DNA of 64,000 bases from Parasulfuritortus sp037439465. Its GTDB lineage: Bacteria > Pseudomonadota > Gammaproteobacteria > Burkholderiales > Thiobacillaceae. Below are positions 51,307 through 59,809 of this stretch, piece after piece. The first letter of the stretch is position 1. Every line of letters begins with the position of its first letter. Position numbers and translations under genes: made by a program. Below the pieces are notes generated by a model. The model was not told where the DNA came from. It saw only the letters and a list, made by a program, of their open reading frames with translations, and ran no database searches. The DNA lies in NCBI GenBank assembly GCA_037439465.1, contig JBBIVX010000012.1, forward strand, positions 17,004 through 81,003, given 5' to 3'.

Positions 51307-52115
51307 AAGGCCTCCCGCAATACATCGTATATGCCTGCTCGCGGCCAATGCCGTTCCCCCAGTTTTGCCACGAAACGCAGGCGGATCAGGCTATTGGTCA
51401 AAAAAACCGCTTCAGCCTGCAATAGTGAATCAAGCGTGAGATCAGTTTCTCGCACCGTGAGCCCGATTGCCAGGGCCCGCCGCATCAGCCGGGCGCGGGT
51501 CACGCCGCTGACGCCGCAGCGATATAGTCGTGGCGTGGAAAGAACGCCTTCGTGCCAGAGGAAAAGATTGGACATCACCCCGGACACGACCCACCCCGCC
51601 TCATCCAGCAGCAGCCCTTCATCGATCGCCGGATCATCCCACTCGGCGCGAGCGAGGACATTCTCCAGGCGGTTGAGATGTTTGGCCCCGGCCAGACGTG
51701 GCTGGCGTCCGAGACGGAGGTCGCAGACGCGCAGCGTCACCCCGCTTTCGGCCAGCGGATCGGGTAACTCGGGCAGCGGCGAGGCCGTGGCTATACGAGT
51801 CGGATATGGCGCTTCGGGCAGCCGATAGCCGCGAGGCCCAGGGCCGCGGGTGACGGTGAGGCGCAACACCGCGTCGGGCCAGCGAACTGACAGCCAGGCG
51901 ATATCCTGTTCCCATTCGGCACGGCTGGGACAGACGAGGTCGAGTTGCTGGCAATCCGCCATGAGTTTGGCGAAATGCTCCTCCCACCAGACTGGTTTAC
52001 CTGCTTCCAATCGCAGCGTGCGAAACACTCCGTCACCCAGGGTAAAGCCGCGGTCCGACGGAGAAACGCAGGCGTCAGGGAGGCCATTGACGAGGACGGC
52101 GCGGTCGAGGCTCAT
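51291..52115 (-). CDS. pabC: Aminodeoxychorismate lyase
   Basis: PabC is a PLP enzyme that converts 4-amino-4-deoxychorismate to 4-aminobenzoate for folate. The 274-residue fold-type IV protein opens with NGLPDACVSPSDRGFTLGDGVFRT and has the PLP Lys in AKHLNRLENV (about 141-150). The end LTNSLIRLRFVAKLG is family-typical. It follows fabF in the conserved fab-pabC-mltG-tmk order. No promoter is seen in the 49-bp gap to fabF. Confidence 0.93.
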   Translation of the reverse strand: MSLDRAVLVNGLPDACVSPSDRGFTLGDGVFRTLRLEAGKPVWWEEHFAKLMADCQQLDLVCPSRAEWEQDIAWLSVRWPDAVLRLTVTRGPGPRGYRLPEAPYPTRIATASPLPELPDPLAESGVTLRVCDLRLGRQPRLAGAKHLNRLENVLARAEWDDPAIDEGLLLDEAGWVVSGVMSNLFLWHEGVLSTPRLYRCGVSGVTRARLMRRALAIGLTVRETDLTLDSLLQAEAVFLTNSLIRLRFVAKLGERHWPRAGIYDVLREALCGDD

Positions 52116-52164
52116 GACAAGACACGGCCAAACAGGGTGGACGCGGTGACGTCCGGCGAAGGCA

Positions 52165-53403
52165 TCAGACCCTGCGGAAAAGCAAACTGCCGTTGGTACC
52201 GCCGAAACCGAATGAGTTGGACATGGCCAGGTTCACCTTCGCCTCACGCGCCACATTAGGCACATAATCAAGGTCGCAGCCCTCACCCGGCTCGAACAGA
52301 TTGATGGTTGGCGGTACCACCTGCTTGGCCACGGCCAAAGCCGTAAAGACGGCCTCGATGCCGCCAGATGCGCCGAGCAGATGCCCGGTCATCGACTTGG
52401 TGGAACTGACCATGGTCTTGTGCGCGGCATCGCCCAAGGCCAGCTTGACGGCACGGGTCTCGGCCAGATCGCCGAGCGGAGTGGATGTGCCATGGGCATT
52501 GATGTAATCGACCTCGTCAGCATTGACACCAGCATTCTTGAGCGCATTTTTCATGGTGCGCGCCGCGCCGGAGCCATCCTCGGTGGGAGCGGTCATGTGG
52601 TAGGCGTCGGCACCTTTGCCATAGCCGGCCAATTCGCAATAGATACGGGCGCCACGTGCCTTGGCGTGCTCGTACTCCTCCAGCACCATGACTCCAGCCC
52701 CCTCGCCCAGCACGAAGCCGTCCCTGTCCTTGTCCCAGGGGCGACTGGAGGCCGCGGGATCATCGTTGCGGGTGGACAACGCCCGCGCGGAGGAGAAACC
52801 ACCGACCGCCAATGGGCAGACCGCGGCTTCGGCGCCGCCGGCGATCATCACGTCGGCATCGCCATACTCGATCATCCGGGCCGACTCGCCAATGGCATGG
52901 GTGCCGGTCGTGCAGGCAGTGACCACCGCCAGGTTTGGACCCTGCAGGCCAAACATGATGGACAGATTCCCCGAGATCATGTTGATGATCGACGCGGGGA
53001 TGAAAAAGGGGGAAATCTTGCGCGGGCCGGCCGCCATATAGGTCGAGTGGGTCTCCTCTATCATGGGCAGGCCACCAATGCCGGAACCGATATTGACGCC
53101 AATGCGCTCCCGGTTGGCATCCGTCACCTCGATGCCGGCATCGCGAAAGGCGTCGATGCCAGCCGCCAAGCCATAGTGGATGAAGGTATCCATCCTCCGT
53201 GCGTCTTTGGGCGAGAGATATTTCGTTACATCGAAACCCTTGACCTCGCCGGCGACTTGGGACGCAAAGGCGCTGGCATCGAACTTGGTGATACGAACGA
53301 TGCCGCTACGGCCAGCTATGAGGTTCTGCCAGGCATCGGCCACGGCATTGCCGACCGGGGAAATGATCCCGAGGCCGGTCACGACGACTTTGCGCTTGGA
53401 CAA
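52165..53403 (-). CDS. fabF: 3-oxoacyl-[ACP] synthase II
   Basis: FabF elongates acyl-ACP with malonyl-ACP and is important for unsaturated chain length control. The 412-residue thiolase-fold enzyme has catalytic Cys164 in VTACTTGTHAIG, His in NAHGTSTPLGD and His in MTGHLLGASGG. It starts MSKRKVVVTGLGIISPVGN. acpP lies 30 nt upstream on the same strand, as usual. Confidence 0.97.
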   Translation of the reverse strand: MSKRKVVVTGLGIISPVGNAVADAWQNLIAGRSGIVRITKFDASAFASQVAGEVKGFDVTKYLSPKDARRMDTFIHYGLAAGIDAFRDAGIEVTDANRERIGVNIGSGIGGLPMIEETHSTYMAAGPRKISPFFIPASIINMISGNLSIMFGLQGPNLAVVTACTTGTHAIGESARMIEYGDADVMIAGGAEAAVCPLAVGGFSSARALSTRNDDPAASSRPWDKDRDGFVLGEGAGVMVLEEYEHAKARGARIYCELAGYGKGADAYHMTAPTEDGSGAARTMKNALKNAGVNADEVDYINAHGTSTPLGDLAETRAVKLALGDAAHKTMVSSTKSMTGHLLGASGGIEAVFTALAVAKQVVPPTINLFEPGEGCDLDYVPNVAREAKVNLAMSNSFGFGGTNGSLLFRRV

Positions 53404-53433
53404 GTGAACTCCTAAGCGGGGTGGAACAAAGGC

Positions 53434-53670
53434 TCAGCCGAGATGGGCATTGACGTAATCGACGGCCTGCTGAACGGTGGTGATCTTCTCGGCCTCTTCG
53501 TCGGGGATTTCGCACTCGAATTCCTCTTCCAAGGCCATCACCAGTTCCACCGTGTCTAGCGAGTCGGCACCCAGGTCGTTGACGAAAGAGGACTCCAGCT
53601 TGACGTCCGCCTCGTTAGCGCCCAGTTGCTCGGCCACGATCTTCTTGACACGTTGTTCGATATCGCTCAT
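53434..53670 (-). CDS. acpP: Acyl carrier protein
   Basis: AcpP carries growing acyl chains on a phosphopantetheine arm. The 78-residue acidic protein has the modification site Ser37 in LGADSLDTVELVMALEEEF. It begins MSDIEQRVKKIVAEQLG. It is placed between fabG and fabF as in most bacteria. The 126-bp gap to fabG upstream is the largest within the cluster and probably holds an extra acpP promoter, since ACP is needed in excess. Confidence 0.98.
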   Translation of the reverse strand: MSDIEQRVKKIVAEQLGANEADVKLESSFVNDLGADSLDTVELVMALEEEFECEIPDEEAEKITTVQQAVDYVNAHLG

Positions 53671-53796
53671 TTGAGTAAGACTCCCTAAAGGGTAGATACA
53701 AGACCACGGAAGCTCACTTCAGCGCCGCAGCCGGTGAAAAAACGGGGGCCATTTTAGCAAATTCGCCCAGCCCGCGAAATCTGCCGAATGATGGCC

Positions 53797-54534
53797 TCAA
53801 TCCATGTACATGCCGCCGTTGACATGGAGCGTTGCGCCGGTGATATAGCCAGCCTGGTCCGAAGCCAGGAAGGCCACGGCCTGGGCAATATCCGCCACAC
53901 TGCCCAGACGGCCCAGCGGTATATGCTGCAACAGGGCCTGCCGCTGGGCCTCGGGCAAGGCGCGGGTCATGTCGGTGTCGATAAACCCCGGCGCGACACA
54001 GTTGACGGTGATGCCGCGGTTGCCCACCTCGCGCGCCAACGACTTGGAAAAGCCCATCATGCCGGCCTTGGCCGCGCCGTAGTTGGTTTGACCGGGGTTG
54101 CCCATGGCGCCAACCACTGAAGCGATGCTGACGATGCGGCCGGCGCGGGCCTTCATCATCGGCTTGATCGCCGCCTTGGACAATCGAAATACCGAGGTCA
54201 GGTTGGTCTGGATAACGGCCTCCCAGTCCTCCTCCTTCATCCGCAGCAGCAGGGTGTCACGAGTGATGCCGGCATTGTTGACGAGTATATCGAGCCGGCA
54301 CCGCGTCTTGACGATGTCGTCAATCAGGGCCTCGCAGGCGGCAGCGTCATTGACGTCGAACCTCCTGCCTTCGCCTTTCAGACCGGCTTCGACCAAAGCC
54401 GCGCCGATCGCTGCGGCACCGGATTCGCTGGTGGCGGTGCCGATCGCATAGGCGCCGCGCCGTGCCAATTCATGCAGGGTAGCCTGACCGATACCCCGGC
54501 TGGCGCCGGTGACCAAGGCGATCTTTCCTTCCAT
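53797..54534 (-). CDS. fabG: 3-oxoacyl-[ACP] reductase
   Basis: FabG reduces 3-oxoacyl-ACP with NADPH. The 245-residue short-chain dehydrogenase has the cofactor motif TGASRGIGQA (about 10-19) and NNAGITRD. The catalytic Ser and Tyr-x3-Lys are in IVSIASVVGAMGNPGQTNYG and YGAAKAG. It ends LHVNGGMYMD. ATG 54534 has GGAGACAAACAAA upstream. It is in the standard position between fabD and acpP. Confidence 0.97.
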   Translation of the reverse strand: MEGKIALVTGASRGIGQATLHELARRGAYAIGTATSESGAAAIGAALVEAGLKGEGRRFDVNDAAACEALIDDIVKTRCRLDILVNNAGITRDTLLLRMKEEDWEAVIQTNLTSVFRLSKAAIKPMMKARAGRIVSIASVVGAMGNPGQTNYGAAKAGMMGFSKSLAREVGNRGITVNCVAPGFIDTDMTRALPEAQRQALLQHIPLGRLGSVADIAQAVAFLASDQAGYITGATLHVNGGMYMD

Positions 54535-54547
54535 TTTGTTTGTCTCC

Positions 54548-55471
54548 TTATCCTTGCAGGGCCATATCCATGGCGGCGGCATCCGCCAAGGCCACAGTCG
54601 GCACCTTTTCCAGTATCCGCTTGTTCAGGCCGGCGAGCACCTTACCGGGGCCACATTCGGCGATCCGCGTTACCCCCTGGGCGGCAAATATCTGCATGGA
54701 TTCGACCCAGCGTACCGGACTGTAAAGCTGACGGGCCAGCGCATCGCGAATGGCCGCCGGTTCGCCATGCGTGGCGACATCCGCATTGTGGATGACCGGA
54801 ATGACCGGTGGCCGGATGCTGATGGACTCCATTGCCAATCGTAGTTTATCCGCCGCCGGCCGCATCAGGGCGCAATGCGACGGTACCGAGACCGGTAGCG
54901 GCAGGGCTCGCCTGGCCCCTTTTTCCTTGGCCAGCGCGCAGCCACGATCGACTGCGGCCTTGTTGCCAGCGATGACCACCTGACCGGGGGCGTTGAAATT
55001 AACCGCCTCGAGTACCTCGTCCTGAGCCGCTTCGGCGCACAAGGCGCGCACCGTGTCATCGTCCAGACCGAGCAGCGCGGCCATCGCTCCCGCACCTTCC
55101 GGTACCGCCAACTGCATGGCCTCGGCACGTTGCCGCACCAGTCGCAGTGCATCGGCAAAGGCCAATGCCCCGGCGCAGGTCAGGGCAGTGTATTCACCCA
55201 GGCTATGACCGGCCATAAGTGCTGGTGCCGCGCCACCCTTGGCCAGCCACGAGCGATATACGGCCACCCCGGCGGCGAGCATGGCGGGCTGGGTATTGGT
55301 GGTCTGATTGAGCGCTTCGGCCGGGCCTTTGGCGATCATCTCGGCCAGATCGAGACCCAGTGCGTCCGAGGCTTCAGCCAAGGTGTCGCGGATGACGGCC
55401 ATCTCGCCATAGGCCGCCATCATACCCACTGACTGAGAACCTTGTCCTGGAAAAACAAATGCCAATGTCAT
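54548..55471 (-). CDS. fabD: Malonyl-CoA:ACP transacylase
   Basis: FabD transfers malonyl from CoA to ACP. The 307-residue protein has FVFPGQGSQSVGM, the nucleophile Ser90 in GHSLGEYTAL, and catalytic His in SVPSHCALM. I start at ATG 55471 (MTLAFVFPGQ). A longer open frame upstream is the antisense-like shadow of fabH. It is 17 nt after fabH and 13 nt before fabG. Confidence 0.97.
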   Translation of the reverse strand: MTLAFVFPGQGSQSVGMMAAYGEMAVIRDTLAEASDALGLDLAEMIAKGPAEALNQTTNTQPAMLAAGVAVYRSWLAKGGAAPALMAGHSLGEYTALTCAGALAFADALRLVRQRAEAMQLAVPEGAGAMAALLGLDDDTVRALCAEAAQDEVLEAVNFNAPGQVVIAGNKAAVDRGCALAKEKGARRALPLPVSVPSHCALMRPAADKLRLAMESISIRPPVIPVIHNADVATHGEPAAIRDALARQLYSPVRWVESMQIFAAQGVTRIAECGPGKVLAGLNKRILEKVPTVALADAAAMDMALQG

Positions 55472-55488
55472 TATATTAAACCTGAATA

Positions 55489-56463
55489 TTAAAAACGCAG
55501 GAGTACAGAACCCCAGGTAAAGCCGCCACCGAAGGCCTCCATCAGCACCGTCTCGCCACGTTTGATGCGGCCATCGCGCACAGCGGTGTCGAAAGCCAGA
55601 GGGATAGAGGCGGCGGAAGTGTTGCCATGCCGGTCCACCGTCACCACCACCCGGTCGAGGCCCATGCCCAGTTTTCTGGCCGTGGCCTGGATGATGCGGA
55701 TGTTGGCCTGATGCGGAACCAACCAATCGATGTCGGTCTTCTGTAACCCATTGGCAGCCAGGGTTTCATCGACGATGGCATCGAGGGTGTTGACCGCCAT
55801 CTTGAACACGGCGTTGCCCGACATGCGCATATAACACTCGCCCTCTTTCTTGAGTGAGACGCCACCGTCGACGAAAAGCAGATCCTGATAACGGCCGTCG
55901 GCATGCAAATGGGTGGCGATGATGCCCGGCGCGTCAGTCGCCCCCAGTACCACGGCACCAGCCCCATCACCCCACAGTATGCAGTTGCCGCGATCACTCC
56001 AGTCGGTGATGCGCGACAAGGTCTCAGCGCCCACGACCAAGGCATTTTTAACTTGCCCCGACTTGATGAAAGAGTCCGCCACACTCACGGCGTAGACGAA
56101 ACCACTGCATACGGCCTGCACGTCGAAAGCCGGGCAGCCGTTGCCGACACCCAGTTTGGCCTGCAACGCACAGGCCGTGCTGGGGAAGATGCGATCGGAG
56201 GTAGTGGTGGCGACAATGATGAGACCTATGTCGGCGGCTTCTATGCCGGCCGCCTCGATGGCGCGCTCCGCCGCCCGCAGGGCGAGATCGCTGGTCAGCT
56301 CACCCTCTCCAGCAACGTGTCGTTCGCGGATGCCGGTACGCTCGACGATCCACTCATCTGTGGTTTCCACCAATTTTTCCAGCTCGGCATTGGTCAACAG
56401 ACGATTGGGCAGATAACTGCCGGTGCCCAACACCCTGGAAAATACGGCTTTGCACTCGCTCAC
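55489..56463 (-). CDS. fabH: 3-oxoacyl-[ACP] synthase III
   Basis: FabH starts chains by condensing acetyl-CoA with malonyl-ACP. The 324-residue protein has catalytic Cys119 in VQAVCSGFVYA, His in VPHQANIRI and Asn in HGNTSAAS. The start is GTG 56463, with AGGAG seven bases upstream. It is the first condensing enzyme in the cluster, directly after plsX. Confidence 0.96.
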   Translation of the reverse strand: MSECKAVFSRVLGTGSYLPNRLLTNAELEKLVETTDEWIVERTGIRERHVAGEGELTSDLALRAAERAIEAAGIEAADIGLIIVATTTSDRIFPSTACALQAKLGVGNGCPAFDVQAVCSGFVYAVSVADSFIKSGQVKNALVVGAETLSRITDWSDRGNCILWGDGAGAVVLGATDAPGIIATHLHADGRYQDLLFVDGGVSLKKEGECYMRMSGNAVFKMAVNTLDAIVDETLAANGLQKTDIDWLVPHQANIRIIQATARKLGMGLDRVVVTVDRHGNTSAASIPLAFDTAVRDGRIKRGETVLMEAFGGGFTWGSVLLRF

Positions 56464-56477
56464 ACCAAGTCTCCTGT

Positions 56478-57503
56478 TTATGGTTGATCGGCTGGCAATC
56501 GATGACCGCCAACCTGATCGGCAATACGGCGCAGCAGACCGCCGCGGACTTCTTCGACAGCGCGCAGGATGGCGTGACGATAAGCAAAGGCATCCGCCGA
56601 GCCATGGCTCTTGACGATGATGCCGTTCAGGCCGAGGAGCGAGGCGCCATTGAAACGGCGCGGATCCATCTGGCGCTTGAAGGCGCTGATGACCGGCAGA
56701 GCGATGAGACCGGCCAGGCGGGCAAGCAGGTTTTTCTTGAATTCCCGCCGCAGTTCCTCGGCGATCAGCTTGGCCAAGCCCTCGGAGGCCTTGAGTGTGA
56801 TGTTCCCCACAAATCCGTCGCATACCACCACATCCACCGTTCCTTTGTAGATGTCATCACCTTCGACGTTGCCATAAAAATTCAGTCCACTGGCGCGCAG
56901 CAGATCGGCGGCCTGCTTGACCACTTCATTGCCCTTGATGATCTCCTCGCCGATGTTGAGAAGACCCACGCTGGGGCGCTCGCTATGCTCTGCGACCGCC
57001 GCCAGGGCCGCCCCCATGATGCCGAACTGAAGCAAATGCTGGGCCGAACAGTCGACGTTTGCACCCAGATCCAGCACATAGGTGCAACCGCCATGATTGG
57101 GCAGGGTGGTGGCGATGGCCGGCCGGTCGATGCCGGGCAGGGTTTTGAGGACGAACCTAGACACTGCCATCAGTGCACCGGTATTGCCAGCGGAAACGCC
57201 GGCATCGGCCTCGCCCCGTTTCACCAGATCCGTCATGACCCGCATGGACGAATCCTTTTTGTTGCGCAAGGCCTGCGCGGGCGGATCGTCCATGCTGACG
57301 ACTTCGCTCGCATGACGGATACGCAATCGCGGACCTATGCTGGCCTTATTGGCCTTTATTTCCGCGAGCAAGGCCGGCTCGAGCCCAACCAGGACGATAT
57401 TGACGCCCTCTTCCCGACTCAGGACATCCAGGGCGGCCCGAACAGTGACATGGGGGCCGTGATCGCCGCCCATGGCGTCAATGGCGAGGGTGACTTCGCG
57501 CAT
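56478..57503 (-). CDS. plsX: Phosphate acyltransferase PlsX
   Basis: PlsX makes acyl-phosphate from acyl-ACP and phosphate, the first step of phosphatidic acid synthesis by PlsX/PlsY. The 341-residue protein starts VTLAIDAMGGDHGPHVTVRAA-like and has VSAGNTGALMAVSRF, LDLGANVDCSAQHL and GFVGNITLKASEG. It is a peripheral membrane protein. The rpmF-plsX-fabH order is conserved across proteobacteria. Confidence 0.96.
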   Translation of the reverse strand: MREVTLAIDAMGGDHGPHVTVRAALDVLSREEGVNIVLVGLEPALLAEIKANKASIGPRLRIRHASEVVSMDDPPAQALRNKKDSSMRVMTDLVKRGEADAGVSAGNTGALMAVSRFVLKTLPGIDRPAIATTLPNHGGCTYVLDLGANVDCSAQHLLQFGIMGAALAAVAEHSERPSVGLLNIGEEIIKGNEVVKQAADLLRASGLNFYGNVEGDDIYKGTVDVVVCDGFVGNITLKASEGLAKLIAEELRREFKKNLLARLAGLIALPVISAFKRQMDPRRFNGASLLGLNGIIVKSHGSADAFAYRHAILRAVEEVRGGLLRRIADQVGGHRLPADQP

Positions 57504-57550
57504 GGCAGCCAGGCCCGCCCATGAGGGCGGACATCGCTATCGGGAATGTC

Positions 57551-57736
57551 TCAGGAATTGTCGGACTTGGTGGCGACCACTTTGCGGCCACGATAATAGC
57601 CGCTGGGGCTGATGTGGTGACGCAGGTGAGTCTCGCCGGTGGTCGGTTCCACAGCAGTGGGTGGATTGGTCAGAAAATCGTGGGCGCGATGCATGCCGCG
57701 CTTGGATGGGGATTTCTTGTTCTGTTGAACAGCCAT
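57551..57736 (-). CDS. rpmF: 50S ribosomal protein bL32
   Basis: The 61-residue protein is bL32, with MAVQQNKKSPSKRGMHRAH as its diagnostic start. It lacks the zinc-ribbon cysteines, so it is the zinc-free (C-minus) form. It leads the plsX-fab operon, so fatty-acid gene expression is tied to ribosome synthesis. Confidence 0.98.
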   Translation of the reverse strand: MAVQQNKKSPSKRGMHRAHDFLTNPPTAVEPTTGETHLRHHISPSGYYRGRKVVATKSDNS

Positions 57737-57759
57737 TTGTTACTCCTTACAAAAAAATC

Positions 57760-58194
57760 TCAACTGCCGCCAAAAACGCAAGCGCCATCGGGATGCCTGG
57801 GCGCAATCGGCAGAGCGAGCAAGATCTCGTCTTCCACCAAGGTCAACGCATCCAGCGCCGGTTCAGCCACCAAGGCATCCAGTAATGGATCATCGCGCTC
57901 CCACTGAGCCAGTTCCTGCTCGTCGCGGGCGATGGGCAGTACGACGCGAATCCGCAAGGACTGGGCATAAGGGTCCAGACAATGCTGGCAAACCAGGCGG
58001 GCGACGGCATCGACTTCCACGCCCAAAGCCGCTCGCCCTGCCAAGGTCTTGCCATATATCCGGTAATGCGCACAGCCTTCCGCAGCGGCCAGGAATTCAA
58101 GTAAACGCGGCATCGCCACGAGCGGCACCTCGCCCGCCAGGAATTCGCCGGATCGCGCGAAACGCAGGCTATCAATGGTCGACCGTGCGGACAT
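57760..58194 (-). CDS. yceD: YceD family (DUF177) protein
   Basis: This 144-residue protein carries the DUF177 core with a CxxC pair, VCQHCLDPYAQSL, and an acidic C-terminal half that ends LPIAPRHPDGACVFGG. The E. coli and plant homologues are needed for 23S rRNA accumulation or processing. It is the first gene of the rpmF-plsX-fab series, 23 nt before rpmF. The divergent pycA gene lies 184 bp away, so the promoters of both must be in that gap. Confidence 0.9.
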   Translation of the reverse strand: MSARSTIDSLRFARSGEFLAGEVPLVAMPRLLEFLAAAEGCAHYRIYGKTLAGRAALGVEVDAVARLVCQHCLDPYAQSLRIRVVLPIARDEQELAQWERDDPLLDALVAEPALDALTLVEDEILLALPIAPRHPDGACVFGGS

Positions 58195-58378
58195 AAGCGG
58201 CTAATGATATATTTTTTAAGTTATTTCTGTCAAAGCCGAAAACCCGTCGTTCTGTTGTGGCCGATACGTGCCCTGGAAGAGGCGACAAGCCACGCGACTC
58301 CGGCTAGACTATGCCGCTCTTGCCGCAGCGCATCAAAACATTTCACCAGATCGACCGAGTGCTTTAAATTTTGCCGCC
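58195..58378. promoter_or_regulatory. Divergent promoter region of yceD and pycA
   Basis: This 184-bp gap separates divergent operons. Near yceD it holds the AT-rich TGATATATTTTTTAAG (58206-58221). I see no clear paired -35/-10 in either direction and no operator repeat. Confidence 0.5.
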
Positions 58379-59797
58379 ATGATCAAGAAAATTCTGATTG
58401 CCAACCGTGGCGAGATCGCGGTTCGCATTATCCGCGCCTGTCGCGAAATGGGCATACGTTCGGTAGCCATCTATACCGACGCGGATCGCCATGCCCTGCA
58501 CGTCAAGAAGGCGGACGAGTCGTACAACCTGGGTTCGGATCCGGTGCTGGGCTATCTCAATGCCCATAACATCGTGAATCTGGCCGTCGCCTCCGGTTGC
58601 GATGCCTTGCATCCCGGGTACGGCTTCCTCTCCGAAAACCCGGCCTTGGCCGAGGTCTGCGCCAGGCGCGGGATCAAGTTCATCGGCCCGTCATCCCAGG
58701 TCATTCAGCAGATGGGCGACAAGATCGCCGCCCGGCAGGCGATGATCAAGGCCGGCATTCCTGTGACGCCGGGTTCGGACCACAATCTGGAGAGTGTCGA
58801 GGAAGCGCGTGCCCTGGCCAGCGGAATCGGCTACCCGATCATGCTCAAGGCCACCAACGGCGGTGGCGGCCGCGGTATCCGCCGCTGCGATTCGGAAGAC
58901 GATCTATTAAAAAATTACGAGCGGGTGGTATCCGAGGCAAGCAAGGCCTTCGGCAAACCCGAAGTGTTCATCGAGAAGTGCGTGGTCAACCCCAAGCACA
59001 TCGAGGTACAGGTCATCGGAGACAGCCACGGCCACTGCGTACATCTCTACGAACGTGACTGCTCCATCCAGCGACGCAACCAGAAATTGATAGAGATTGC
59101 CCCCTCACCACAACTGACTGAGGCTCAGCGCGAATATATCGGCAAGCTGGCGGTTCGTGCCGCCAAGGCGGTGGGCTATGAAAATGCCGGTACCGTGGAA
59201 TTTCTGCTCGATGCGGACAACCAGTTCTATTTCATGGAAATGAACACCCGCTTACAAGTCGAGCACTGCGTCACCGAGACCATAACCGGCATCGATATTG
59301 TCCAGGAACAGATCCGCATTGCCGACGGCAGGCCACTGCAATACAAACAGGACGAAATCCACCACCGCGGTTTCGCCATGGAATTTCGCGTCAACGCCGA
59401 GGATCCGAAAAACAGCTTCCTCCCCAGCCTGGGTAAGATTACCCGTTACTACGCGCCTGGCGGGCCGGGCGTGCGGATCGATGCGGCGATGTATTCCGGT
59501 TACGTCATCCCGCCCTATTACGATTCGATGTGCGCCAAACTCATAGTCTGGGCACTGGATTGGCACAGCGTGGTCGAGCGTGGCAAGCGTGCCCTGGATG
59601 ACATGGTGGTCTATGGCGTCAAAACAACCATCCCGTATTACAAGGAAATTCTCAACAACAGCGTGTTTCGTTCCGGCCGTTTCAACACCGGTTTTGTCGA
59701 GGCCCATCCGGAACTCATTGACTACCAGCTGAGCCGTCCACCCGAGATGACGGCCGCGGCAATTTCGGCGGCTCTGGCCGCGCATTTGGGCATTTAA
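58379..59797 (+). CDS. pycA: Pyruvate carboxylase subunit A (biotin carboxylase)
   Basis: This 472-residue ATP-grasp biotin carboxylase carboxylates biotin on the partner subunit. The N-terminus KILIANRGEIAVRIIRACREMG, the ATP lid KATNGGGGRGIRRCDSEDD-type residues and FMEMNTRLQVEHCVTE (catalytic Arg/Glu) are clear. AccC is the alternative. I favour PycA because the next gene is the carboxyltransferase/biotin subunit and not accB. ATG 58379 is the family start. It is 12 nt from pycB. Confidence 0.9.
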   Translation: MIKKILIANRGEIAVRIIRACREMGIRSVAIYTDADRHALHVKKADESYNLGSDPVLGYLNAHNIVNLAVASGCDALHPGYGFLSENPALAEVCARRGIKFIGPSSQVIQQMGDKIAARQAMIKAGIPVTPGSDHNLESVEEARALASGIGYPIMLKATNGGGGRGIRRCDSEDDLLKNYERVVSEASKAFGKPEVFIEKCVVNPKHIEVQVIGDSHGHCVHLYERDCSIQRRNQKLIEIAPSPQLTEAQREYIGKLAVRAAKAVGYENAGTVEFLLDADNQFYFMEMNTRLQVEHCVTETITGIDIVQEQIRIADGRPLQYKQDEIHHRGFAMEFRVNAEDPKNSFLPSLGKITRYYAPGGPGVRIDAAMYSGYVIPPYYDSMCAKLIVWALDWHSVVERGKRALDDMVVYGVKTTIPYYKEILNNSVFRSGRFNTGFVEAHPELIDYQLSRPPEMTAAAISAALAAHLGI

Positions 59798-59809
59798 CAG
59801 GTATCAGAA